A DNA stretch of 32,084 bases from Candidatus Gastranaerophilales bacterium. GTDB lineage: Bacteria > Cyanobacteriota > Vampirovibrionia > Gastranaerophilales > Gastranaerophilaceae. The notes under the pieces were generated by a model, which saw only the letters and a list, made by a program, of their open reading frames with translations, ran no database searches and was not told where the DNA came from. Positions within the stretch are counted from its first letter, which is position 1; the number at the start of each line of letters is the position of its first letter. The stretch spans positions 1-32,084 of the forward strand of contig CALVEO010000023.1 of assembly GCA_944326615.1 (NCBI GenBank), read 5' to 3'. Below, piece after piece: positions 1 to 6,921 of the stretch. The translations under genes were made by a program, and so were the position numbers.

Positions 1-144
1 CATTCGACGTAGTAATCTCATTAATATTATATAAATTATGAGATTGCGACGCTCCATTCTGTCGCTCGCAATGACAGTTATTAGCTAGCGGATTGGATTT
101 ACGAGAACATGCTCCCTCCCTCGGGGGAGGGCTGGGGAGAGGGT
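1..144. repeat. 144-bp direct repeat, copy 1 (copy 2 at 18541-18684)
   Basis: Aligned base by base with 18541-18684 I see three substitutions and no indel. The block contains the palindrome CTCCCTCCCTCGGGGGAGGG, a motif seen again in locus P3 (28241-28270). Both copies lie in the N-terminal coding part of a mosaic prepilin-type locus, on the same strand and in the same frame. Confidence 0.9.
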
Positions 145-423
145 AAATCTTTACGGTACGTCCTACTGCCTTACTGCCATTGTATCTTAGTATCCGAATA
201 AAAACCTGCCATATAATGACAACATATTCAAAAAGAGGAAGAAATTGAATATTAAGACCTGTCATCGCGCACATGTTGCGCGATATTTTTAGGACAAATT
301 CCTGATTGCGCAATAAATGCGCAATGACATTACTGGAAACAACTTGACTTACAGCCCTTCTGTCAGCTAAAAGTGCCCCCCCCCCGATGTCTCGGGTAAA
401 ACAAATTTAAATAATCTTTTCAT
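1..423 (-). CDS. Mosaic prepilin-type locus P1, 5' part only, phase-OFF as sequenced
   Basis: Partial gene running off the left edge. An ATG at 423 has a Shine-Dalgarno GGAG at 434-431 and a good promoter further upstream. The start codes for MKRLFKFVLPETS and then enters a run of ten G in the sense strand (376-385). With ten G the frame stops after 18 codons (CAC TTT TAG). With eleven G I read it codon by codon to position 1 and found no stop. The downstream part matches the equivalent part of the locus at 27659 and, at 1-144, the locus at 17432-18981, in the same reading frame (shared peptide pieces PPPREGAC and NNCHCERQNGASQSHN). By analogy a prepilin-type domain should follow beyond the window; that is inference. 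Alternative: a dead gene start joined to intergenic repeats. Confidence 0.55.
261..328. repeat. 68-bp composite palindromic repeat, copy 1
   Basis: Two adjacent hairpins (arms ATTGCGC/GCGCAAT and ATCGCGC/GCGCGAT) bracketed by GTCAT and ATGAC. A homologous 68-bp copy lies at 27742-27809 in locus P3. The element is read in the same frame in both loci if the poly-G tract holds eleven residues. Confidence 0.75.
376..385 (-). repeat. Poly-G tract (G10 in sense strand) of locus P1
   Basis: Ten consecutive C on the + strand, ten G in the sense strand of P1, beginning 38 bases after the A of the ATG. It lies where unique sequence (upstream) meets repeat sequence (downstream). Plus one base restores the long frame. 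Homopolymers of this length are typical slipped-strand mutation sites in contingency genes. Confidence 0.8.
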
Positions 424-462
424 AATCTTACTCCTTTATTTATTATATTATTTACAATTATT

Positions 463-491
463 ATTATACATTATTAAGACAAATTTCTCAA
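463..491 (-). promoter_or_regulatory. Sigma70-type promoter of locus P1
   Basis: On the minus strand TTGAGA (491-486), a 17-base spacer, then TATAAT (468-463). Predicted start of transcription is near 456, giving a leader of about 33 bases before the ATG at 423. This supports that ATG as a genuine expressed start. Confidence 0.65.
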
Positions 492-518
492 TACATTATA
501 AATTTCGAAAAAGTGTAA

Positions 519-524
519 TATAAT
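519..524 (+). promoter_or_regulatory. -10 box giving a probably leaderless nth transcript
   Basis: TATAAT ends seven bases before the nth ATG, which puts the expected transcription start at or next to the start codon. No Shine-Dalgarno sequence is visible before that ATG. The -35 region (TTATAA at 496-501, 17-base spacing) is weak. Confidence 0.5.
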
Positions 525-530
525 ATCCTT

Positions 531-1163
531 ATGAAAATAGATATTGACAAAATTGTAGAACTTTTAATTGATGCAAAACAGCCAAGACGTGAATTTGTAC
601 AGCTTATGGAAGAATTTAAAAATCCATATCTTGTATTGATAGCCTGCATTTTAAGCTTAAGGACCAATGATCTTACGACATATCCTGCTACACTCAGAAT
701 GCTTGAAATCGGACGCGAGCCAAAAGATTTTGCATACTGTAATGTGGAAAAACTTGAAAAAGCGATTTATCCTGTCGGTTTTTATAAAAACAAAGCAAGA
801 CAAATTATAGAATTGTCAAAAATTATAGTAGAACAGTTAGATAATAAAGTTCCTCATACAATCGAAGAATTAATAAAATTCAATGGTGTCGGAAGAAAGA
901 CTGCAAATTTGGTTCTGGCCAAAGGTTTTGGAATTCCCGCAATATGTGTAGATGTCCACGTTCATAGAATTTGCAACCGCTTAGGATATGTAAAAACAAA
1001 AAATCCGGAAGAAACAGAATTCGCCCTTAGAGAAAAATTACCGAAAAAATACTGGCTTGATATTAATACACTCCTAGTAACGCATGGACAAAATGTCTGC
1101 AAGCCTCAAAAACCAATGTGTAGTTCGTGCCCGATAAAAGATTATTGCTGTAAAATAATTTAA
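531..1163 (+). CDS. nth: Endonuclease III-type DNA glycosylase/AP lyase
   Basis: Base-excision repair enzyme that removes oxidised pyrimidines and cleaves the abasic site. The 210-aa protein is the usual family length. It has the helix-hairpin-helix with the catalytic lysine (K123 in GVGRKTAN), the catalytic aspartate (D141 in VDVHVHRI), and the C-terminal [4Fe-4S] ligand set C190-x6-C197-x2-C200-x5-C206. The first helical motif reads LSLRTND rather than the enterobacterial LSAQATD, a variant that resembles archaeal-type endonuclease III, so exact substrate preference is open. The ATG at 531 directly follows a TATAAT box and has no Shine-Dalgarno, so the message may be leaderless. It is divergent from locus P1, sharing the spacer 424-530. 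The function call is strong; the leaderless start is inference. Confidence 0.93.
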   Translation: MKIDIDKIVELLIDAKQPRREFVQLMEEFKNPYLVLIACILSLRTNDLTTYPATLRMLEIGREPKDFAYCNVEKLEKAIYPVGFYKNKARQIIELSKIIVEQLDNKVPHTIEELIKFNGVGRKTANLVLAKGFGIPAICVDVHVHRICNRLGYVKTKNPEETEFALREKLPKKYWLDINTLLVTHGQNVCKPQKPMCSSCPIKDYCCKII

Positions 1164-1235
1164 GTTAAAATTTATTTACATAATAGCAAAAATTTTTATT
1201 ACAAATTTTATAAAAATACGAAAAGGAGAATAAAT

Positions 1236-1739
1236 ATGAAAATTCAAAAAATTATCAGTGCAATAAAAGCTGACAGAGCAAAAAATTTTGCTTCGCGTAA
1301 TGAAGCAATGTTAAATAATTACATAAGAATTCACGATAAAAATACCTACGGAGATTCTTATGAACAAATGAAACAAGCGCGTGAAGTAATTGCACATTAT
1401 GCTCAACGAGAAGGAATTTCTGTTGATATTTACAGCGCAAGTAGATTAGTTGCAGATGATCCGGCTGCTCCTTCATTTATAAAAGATTACGCTTCTGACA
1501 AACTTAATGTAGTAGTTCAAAATAGTCTAACAGGCGAATCTGCCAACAAAATTGTCAATGCAAATACAAAAAGCACTTTACCCAAGATGGCAAAAACAAC
1601 AGTGATACTCCCAATTAAAGGCGAAGATATTGAAATCGCAAGACATGGTATCAGAAGAACAGAAGATTCTTTCTTAAGAAACCTTTACCGTTCAATTGAA
1701 GAACTTACAAGAAACGTAACAGGAAAAAATTCTAAGTAA
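1236..1739 (+). CDS. Hypothetical protein, 167 aa
   Basis: I do not recognise this protein. It is soluble-looking, with no signal peptide or membrane segment, and rich in Lys, Asn and Ala. The N-terminal half is predicted helical (KIISAIKADRAKNF, YEQMKQAREVIAHYAQ); the C-terminal part contains a short strand-like piece (TTVILPIKG) and a basic helix. The ATG has a clear Shine-Dalgarno (AAAGGAGAATAAAT before it). It follows nth by 72 bases and ends 18 bases before a strong terminator, so it is either the second gene of an nth operon or a single gene. Probably lineage-specific. Confidence 0.8.
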   Translation: MKIQKIISAIKADRAKNFASRNEAMLNNYIRIHDKNTYGDSYEQMKQAREVIAHYAQREGISVDIYSASRLVADDPAAPSFIKDYASDKLNVVVQNSLTGESANKIVNANTKSTLPKMAKTTVILPIKGEDIEIARHGIRRTEDSFLRNLYRSIEELTRNVTGKNSK

Positions 1740-1757
1740 AATTCAGAGGTCATAATA

Positions 1758-1803
1758 AAAAACATCATCTGACATCATCTTCACACACAGATGATGTTTT
1801 TTT
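1758..1803 (+). terminator. Rho-independent terminator after the 1236-1739 gene
   Basis: Stem AACATCATCTG (1761-1771) pairs with CAGATGATGTT (1788-1798), followed by a run of T to 1803. It separates the nth group from the hydrogenase operon. Confidence 0.9.
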
Positions 1804-1850
1804 ATTAAAAAGCTTGATTTCAAAAGGCTCTTGTGTCATAATTCTGTTAA

Positions 1851-1891
1851 GATTGTATATATTATTTACCTTTTCTATTATTTATACAATC
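1851..1891. promoter_or_regulatory. Inverted repeat upstream of the hydrogenase operon
   Basis: GATTGTATA (1851-1859) and TATACAATC (1883-1891) form a perfect 9-bp inverted repeat with a 23-bp spacer, 34 bp before the hydC start. A TTGTGT box at 1831-1836 could be a -35 element with a TATATA-like -10 inside the left arm. The position suits an operator for a redox-responsive repressor. It does not match the usual Rex box closely, so the regulator is unknown. Confidence 0.4.
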
Positions 1892-1924
1892 GGGGTTAGT
1901 CAGACAAATACATAGGAGTTCGAA

Positions 1925-2419
1925 ATGAGTGTAGAAAGCTCTCATAAAATCGATACATCAAAGTTAGATGAAATTATGGCAGAATATGACTATAAAAAAT
2001 CTAATCTGATTGCGATTTTACAGAAAGTACAGGAAGTTTACCGGTATCTTCCTGAAGATGCAATGATTTATATCGGAACTAAGATGGAAGGTTTATCACC
2101 TGCAACAGTTTTTGGAGTTGCAACATTTTATGCACAATTTTCTCTTGAGCCAAAAGGAAAATACGAAATTAAAGTGTGTGACGGAACAGCATGTCATGTT
2201 AGAGGATCTATGCCTGTTCTCAACGCAATAAGAGCAAAATTAAATATACCGGCAGGCCAGTTAACAAGCGAAAACGGCCTATTCTCCCTTGAAACAGTAA
2301 GCTGTTTAGGTGCCTGCGGACTTGCACCGGTTGTCGTTATAAACGATAAAGTTTATCCTCAAATGACCTCTGATGCTATTACCATAGTGTTAGATACAAT
2401 TATGAAAGGGGAAAACTAA
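1925..2419 (+). CDS. hydC: [FeFe]-hydrogenase NuoE-like subunit (HydC/HndA)
   Basis: The 164-aa thioredoxin-like [2Fe-2S] subunit of a trimeric NAD-linked [FeFe] hydrogenase. Ligands are visible as C85-x4-C90 (CDGTACH) and C127-x3-C131 (SCLGAC). An N-terminal helical region (residues 10-70) is typical of NuoE/HndA. Its cluster is thought to take part in electron transfer around the flavin subunit. The start has an upstream AGGAG (1914-1918). The stop codon overlaps the ATG of hydB by one base (TAATG), implying translational coupling. Homology to complex I NuoE is real, but the adjacent H-cluster subunit makes hydrogenase the right assignment. Confidence 0.93.
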   Translation: MSVESSHKIDTSKLDEIMAEYDYKKSNLIAILQKVQEVYRYLPEDAMIYIGTKMEGLSPATVFGVATFYAQFSLEPKGKYEIKVCDGTACHVRGSMPVLNAIRAKLNIPAGQLTSENGLFSLETVSCLGACGLAPVVVINDKVYPQMTSDAITIVLDTIMKGEN

Positions 2420-4281
2420 TGGAAAAAACAGCATTAAATATTAATATACAGGAAGAACAAAAAAAAGCTAAAGATATTATAACAAATCAGGGATTGAGAG
2501 TTCTTGTATGCGCCGGAACAGGATGCGTGGCAAATGGTTCTTTAAAAGTTATTGAAAAATTTAAAGAACTAGGTGCAGATGTTTCAACACTTACAGATTA
2601 CGACAAAATGACAATTGTTCCGACAGGATGTCATGGTTTTTGTGAACAGGGTGTTCTTGTCGTGATTCCCGATAAACATGTAACTTATGTGAAAGTTAAA
2701 GAAAAAGATGTTGAAGAAATTTATGAAAGCCACATCAAAAACGACAAACCTGTCGAAAGACTTTTGTATGTCGACCCGAAAACAAAAGAACGGGTATTGG
2801 ATGATGAACATATAAATTTCTATGCAAAACAAACAAGAACAGCTCTTGCAAATTGTGGAAACATTGATGCTGAAAGTATTGATGAAGCTATTGCAGTCAG
2901 AGGTTATGAAGCTCTTTCTAAAGTTCTTGAAGAAAACAACCCTGATGCAGTCATTGATACAATTGAAAAATCAGGTTTAAGAGGCAGAGGCGGAGGAGGT
3001 TTCCCGACAGGCCGCAAATGGAGATTTACAGCCGCAAATAGAGGCGGAAAATCTTACATTGTCTGCAACGGCGATGAAGGTGATCCGGGTGCATTTATGG
3101 ACAGATCCGTTATGGAAGGCGACCCGCATAAACTTCTCGAAGGCATGGCAATTGCAGCTTTTGCTATTGGCGCTGATGAGGGCTATATATACGTAAGAGC
3201 TGAATATCCGCTTGCTATTAAACGTTTGAGAAAAGCAATAAAAGATGCAGAGGAAAGAAACTGCTTAGGCAAAAATATTATGGGAAGTGATTTTTCACTT
3301 GAAATTCATATTAAAGAAGGTGCAGGCGCGTTTGTCTGCGGTGAAGAAACTGCTCTTATAGCATCTATCGAAGGCGAACGCGGAATGCCGAGACCCAAAC
3401 CGCCGTTTCCGGCAAACAAAGGTTTGTTTGGCAGACCGACTTTGATTAACAACGTTGAAACACTTGCCAATGTGCCTTTAATTATACTAAAAGGAGCAGA
3501 CTGGTTTGCCTCTATGGGTACAGAAACCTCTAAAGGCACAAAAACATTTGCTCTTACGGGAGAAGTTAATAATACAGGCTTAATAGAAGTTCCGATGGGT
3601 ACTACTTTGAGAGAAATCGTTTTTGATATCGGCGGCGGAATGAGAGACGGCAAAAAATTTAAAGCCGTACAAATAGGTGGTCCTTCTGGCGGCTGCTTAA
3701 CAGAAGAACATCTTGACATACCGATGGATTACGATAATCTAATCAAAGCCGGCGCAATGGTAGGTTCAGGCGGACTTGTCGTAATGAGCGACAAAACATG
3801 TATTGTCGAAGTTGCAAGATTCTTTATGAATTTTACACAGCACGAAAGCTGCGGGAAATGCGTTCCTTGTCGTGAAGGGACTAAAAATATGCTGAAAATC
3901 CTTGAGAAAATTGTTGCCGGAAAAGGCGAGATGAAGGATTTAGATACTCTTGAAGAACTTGCACACGCTGTTAAGGACGGTTCGCTCTGCGGACTCGGCA
4001 AAACCGCACCTAACCCGGTTCTTTCAACGTTGAAATACTTTAGAGATGAATATATTGCGCATATTAAAGATAAAAAATGTCCGGCAGGTGTATGTACGGC
4101 AATGAAAAAGCTCGTAATCAACGAATCTGCCTGCAGAGGATGTACAAAATGCGCAAGAATTTGTCCTGTCGGTGCAATAGAGGGAACTATCAAACATCCA
4201 CACCATATTAATCAGGATAAATGTATTAAATGTGAAGCTTGTATGCAAAACTGCCCGTTTAAGGCAATAGTATTGGAGTGA
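2419..4281 (+). CDS. hydB: [FeFe]-hydrogenase NuoF-like flavin/NADH subunit (HydB/HndC)
   Basis: 620 aa, with domains in this order. An N-terminal thioredoxin-like [2Fe-2S] domain (C31-x4-C36, C71-x3-C75) corresponds to HndB, fused here as in Thermotoga HydB. Next comes the NuoF core with the NADH/FMN glycine-rich loop (GLRGRGGGGFPTG, near residue 190) and CNGDEGDPGAF. Then an SLBB-like region and a [4Fe-4S] site (ESCGKCVPCREG plus a later Cys in SLCGLG). A C-terminal two-[4Fe-4S] ferredoxin follows (CRGCTKCARICP, CIKCEACMQNCP). It exchanges electrons between NADH and ferredoxin/hydrogenase, and in known trimeric enzymes is the likely site of flavin-based bifurcation. Translationally coupled to hydC. 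Whether this enzyme truly bifurcates cannot be read from sequence alone. Confidence 0.94.
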   Translation: MEKTALNINIQEEQKKAKDIITNQGLRVLVCAGTGCVANGSLKVIEKFKELGADVSTLTDYDKMTIVPTGCHGFCEQGVLVVIPDKHVTYVKVKEKDVEEIYESHIKNDKPVERLLYVDPKTKERVLDDEHINFYAKQTRTALANCGNIDAESIDEAIAVRGYEALSKVLEENNPDAVIDTIEKSGLRGRGGGGFPTGRKWRFTAANRGGKSYIVCNGDEGDPGAFMDRSVMEGDPHKLLEGMAIAAFAIGADEGYIYVRAEYPLAIKRLRKAIKDAEERNCLGKNIMGSDFSLEIHIKEGAGAFVCGEETALIASIEGERGMPRPKPPFPANKGLFGRPTLINNVETLANVPLIILKGADWFASMGTETSKGTKTFALTGEVNNTGLIEVPMGTTLREIVFDIGGGMRDGKKFKAVQIGGPSGGCLTEEHLDIPMDYDNLIKAGAMVGSGGLVVMSDKTCIVEVARFFMNFTQHESCGKCVPCREGTKNMLKILEKIVAGKGEMKDLDTLEELAHAVKDGSLCGLGKTAPNPVLSTLKYFRDEYIAHIKDKKCPAGVCTAMKKLVINESACRGCTKCARICPVGAIEGTIKHPHHINQDKCIKCEACMQNCPFKAIVLE

Positions 4282-4346
4282 AGAAGTGAAACGTGAAGAG
4301 TGAAACGAATTTTCACTTCACTCATCACTCTTCACACTTCACGATA
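4282..4346. repeat. Intercistronic inverted repeat between hydB and hydA
   Basis: Built from repeats of a GTGAA/TTCAC motif. The core is a perfect 11-bp inverted repeat, GTGAAGAGTGA (4293-4303) and TCACTCTTCAC (4324-4334). No T-run follows, so it is not an obvious terminator. It begins at the hydB stop codon and ends 18 bases before the hydA ATG. It could stabilise or process the message between the two genes, or be a dispersed repeat. Confidence 0.7.
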
Positions 4347-4364
4347 AATAAAGGAATAACAAAA

Positions 4365-6116
4365 ATGACAGATAAAAAAACACTATTTATAGACGGAAAA
4401 GAAGTTGAATTTACAGATGAACCCAACCTTCTTGAAGTAATAAGAAAAGCAGGGATGAATGTCCCGACATTTTGCTACCGCCCTGATTTAACATCTTTTG
4501 GAGCCTGCAGAATGTGCGTTGTAGAAGTTGAAGGCAGAGGAATTCAATCTTCATGTACAATGCCTCCTGAAAACGGCTTAAAAATTCATCTTAATACAGA
4601 AAAAACAAGAAGAATTAGAAAAACTGTTCTGGAACTTCTTCTTGCAAACCATGACAGAAACTGCCTGACATGTGAAAAATCAGGAAATTGTGAATTACAA
4701 CAGTATGCAGAAGAATACGGGATAAGAAACATCAGATATCCTGACAAAGAGCTTGATGAATACCATTTAATAGATGCATCAAGCCCGTCAATTGTCAGAG
4801 ATCCTAATAAATGTATTTTATGCGGAGCATGCGTCAGAGCCTGTACTGAATTTCAGGGACACTCGGTCTTAGGTTTTGCAAATAGAGGTTCAAAAACAGT
4901 TGTACAGCCGATGAACGGTAGGCCACTGGGACAGGTTGACTGTGTAAACTGCGGTCAATGTGTTGCAGTATGTCCGACAGGGGCTTTGACAATAAAATCC
5001 GATGTTGAGCAGGTATGGTCAGAAATTACTAATCCTGACAAAAAAGTTGTTGTTCAAATGGCGCCCGCAACAAGGGTTGCAATAGGCGAAATGTTCGGAC
5101 TGGAACCTGGTGAAAATTCTATCGGGAAAATGAACGCAGCGTTAAGAAAAATCGGTTTCGATTTGATATTTGATACTAATTTCGGGGCAGATTTAACTAT
5201 TATGGAAGAAGCAACAGAATTTTTATCACGCTTGAAAAGCGGTGAAAATTTGCCGATGTTTACATCATGCTGCCCTGCATGGATTAAATATCTTGAAACA
5301 GAGCATCCTGATATGCTTAATCACTTATCAAGCTGTAAATCTCCGATGAGCATGCTATCACCAATATTAAAAACACTTGTACCAGAACATTTTAAAATTG
5401 ATAAAGAAAATCTTGTGGTTGTAGCTATTATGCCATGTACAGCTAAAAAATATGAATGTAAACGTCCCGAACTATATCATGACGGTCGTCCTGATACGGA
5501 TTATGTTCTGACAACACAGGAACTCGGACGTATGATTAAAGAAGCAGGAATTAACTTTAATGTACTTGAGCCTGAAGCTCCTGATTCTCCATTCGGTGAA
5601 TATACAGGCGCAGGAACAATTTTCGGTGCATCAGGCGGTGTTGCTGAGGCTGCTGTGAGAACGGCTTACGAATTTGCGACAGGCGAACCTTTGAATGACG
5701 TTGATATTAAGCAGATGAGAGGAACAACAAACAGATGCAGAGATATCGAACTTGACATTAAAGGTACAAAACTTGTTGTAAGAGTCGTTTCAACTCTTAA
5801 AGAAGCTGAAAAATCTTTAAGAGAAATAAAAGAAGGCAAAGCACAATTCCAGATGCTTGAAGTTATGGCTTGTCCTGGCGGCTGCATCAACGGAGGCGGA
5901 CAGCCGAGAAGCTGCGATGATTCAAAGATTAAGGAAGAACGTGCACAAGGTCTTTACGAAGAAGACAAATCGCTTCCTTACAGAAAATCACACTTTAACC
6001 CTTCTATAAGAAAACTCTACAATGAATACCTTGAAGAACCGAATTCACATAAAGCGCATGAATTACTCCACACTATGTATACAAACAGGTTTGCAGGGTC
6101 TTATAAAGATGTTTAG
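4365..6116 (+). CDS. hydA: [FeFe]-hydrogenase catalytic subunit (HydA/HndD)
   Basis: 583 aa from the ATG at 4365, which has AAAGGA 10 bases upstream. An in-frame GTG at 4293 would only translate the preceding hairpin and is rejected. Domains: plant-type [2Fe-2S] (C37, C48, C51, C64); His-Cys3 [4Fe-4S] (H96, C100, C103, C109); two [4Fe-4S] sites (CILCGACVRAC, CVNCGQCVAVC); and the H-cluster domain. The last has L1 FTSCCPAW (C302 proton transfer, C303 ligand), L2 MPCTAKKYE (C358) and L3 MACPGGCINGG (C503, C507). A C-terminal small-subunit-like tail follows (IRKLYNEYL...SHKAHELLHTMY). All H-cluster ligands are present, so it should be active once matured. The maturases HydE, HydF and HydG are not in the window. 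It makes or consumes H2 with HydB and HydC in the cytoplasm. Confidence 0.96.
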   Translation: MTDKKTLFIDGKEVEFTDEPNLLEVIRKAGMNVPTFCYRPDLTSFGACRMCVVEVEGRGIQSSCTMPPENGLKIHLNTEKTRRIRKTVLELLLANHDRNCLTCEKSGNCELQQYAEEYGIRNIRYPDKELDEYHLIDASSPSIVRDPNKCILCGACVRACTEFQGHSVLGFANRGSKTVVQPMNGRPLGQVDCVNCGQCVAVCPTGALTIKSDVEQVWSEITNPDKKVVVQMAPATRVAIGEMFGLEPGENSIGKMNAALRKIGFDLIFDTNFGADLTIMEEATEFLSRLKSGENLPMFTSCCPAWIKYLETEHPDMLNHLSSCKSPMSMLSPILKTLVPEHFKIDKENLVVVAIMPCTAKKYECKRPELYHDGRPDTDYVLTTQELGRMIKEAGINFNVLEPEAPDSPFGEYTGAGTIFGASGGVAEAAVRTAYEFATGEPLNDVDIKQMRGTTNRCRDIELDIKGTKLVVRVVSTLKEAEKSLREIKEGKAQFQMLEVMACPGGCINGGGQPRSCDDSKIKEERAQGLYEEDKSLPYRKSHFNPSIRKLYNEYLEEPNSHKAHELLHTMYTNRFAGSYKDV

Positions 6117-6150
6117 AGCATAATATTCAGATGCAATAAAACAAATGAAA

Positions 6151-6181
6151 AACTCCTGACTATAATGTCAGGAGTTTTTTT
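6151..6181. terminator. Terminator between hydA and ompH (convergent)
   Basis: Perfect stem AACTCCTGAC / GTCAGGAGTT around a TATAAT loop, followed by a T-run on the + strand. A-rich sequence on the left side allows it to work for the convergent ompH gene too. Confidence 0.88.
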
Positions 6182-6195
6182 ATTTAAAAAATGAT

Positions 6196-6657
6196 CTATT
6201 TAACAACTTTTTTTACAGCATCAGTTATATCAGTACCGCCGTATAAAACAACGCTTTTAGTCAAAACAATATCATAGCCGCCGGCCTTTGCCTGAGCTTC
6301 AATCTGCTTTGAAATAGAATCATCAATAGCTTTTAACTTTGTTGCATAATTTTTATCCATTGCAATTTTTTTGTTAGCAAGCTCTTTTGAATATTTCTCT
6401 TCAAGAGATTGTTTTTTCTTCACGTCAGTAACTGCAGCGACATCTTTTCTTGCTTTTTCCACAAACGCAACAATTTCTTTTGTTTTAGCCTGTTGCTCTT
6501 TTTTCAAAGCCTGAACCTGCGAAGACGAATTTACAACAGATTGCACATCTACAACTGCAATTTTAGACGGCACATCAGACATTGCAAAATTATTAAAAGC
6601 AATACCTGCTGCAAAAGTTAATAAACCCACTGTTAAACATTTGATTTTGTTATTCAT
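6196..6657 (-). CDS. OmpH/Skp-family periplasmic protein
   Basis: 153 aa from the ATG at 6657, preceded by GAGGGAGAAAAT; the ATG at 6675 would overlap this Shine-Dalgarno and is less likely. The N-terminus has a signal peptide (MNNKIKCLTVGLLTFAAGIA). Then come the family's first strand (KIAVVDVQSVV), a long charged coiled-coil (about residues 45-115) and a closing strand region (GYDIVLTKSVVLYGGTDITDAV). This is the OmpH/Skp layout: a jellyfish-shaped periplasmic chaperone of outer-membrane proteins. It supports a diderm envelope, as does the outer-membrane transporter gene next to it. The two genes are divergent, with a 264-base AT-rich spacer. Confidence 0.85.
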   Translation of the reverse strand: MNNKIKCLTVGLLTFAAGIAFNNFAMSDVPSKIAVVDVQSVVNSSSQVQALKKEQQAKTKEIVAFVEKARKDVAAVTDVKKKQSLEEKYSKELANKKIAMDKNYATKLKAIDDSISKQIEAQAKAGGYDIVLTKSVVLYGGTDITDAVKKVVK

Positions 6658-6871
6658 ATTTTCTCCCTCATACAACGCTTGTTTTATTTTAAAATAAATT
6701 TATCATCTATCAGATTGATATTTTAAATTAAATATTTACAAGCACGACTATATCATATATAATAATAGCAGGTTAAATTGAAATTTTGCAGCAAAATAAA
6801 GATTTGTTACATTTTTGTAATATAACTTAAAAAAATATTTTTATTTCAACGCCTAAGCGCAAAAATAATAA

Positions 6872-6900
6872 TTGACCGGACTTTATATAAAATATATTTT
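6872..6900 (+). promoter_or_regulatory. Promoter of the fhaC-like gene
   Basis: TTGACC (6872-6877), 17-base spacer, TATTTT (6895-6900). The start codon at 6922 is preceded by AAAAAGGTGAATAA. Confidence 0.55.
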
Positions 6901-6921
6901 ATAAAATAAAAAGGTGAATAA

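Noticed and set aside
1-423. Insertion sequence or transposon at the left edge
   Set aside because: No transposase fragment, and the repeats match modules of P2 and P3 rather than element ends.
1831-1891. Rex operator upstream of hydC
   Set aside because: The inverted repeat lacks the TTGTGA-type half-sites and spacing of known Rex boxes; kept only as an unnamed inverted repeat.
4293-4364. N-terminal 24-residue extension of HydA from a GTG at 4293
   Set aside because: It only translates the intercistronic hairpin; the ATG at 4365 has a proper Shine-Dalgarno and begins the family's ferredoxin domain.
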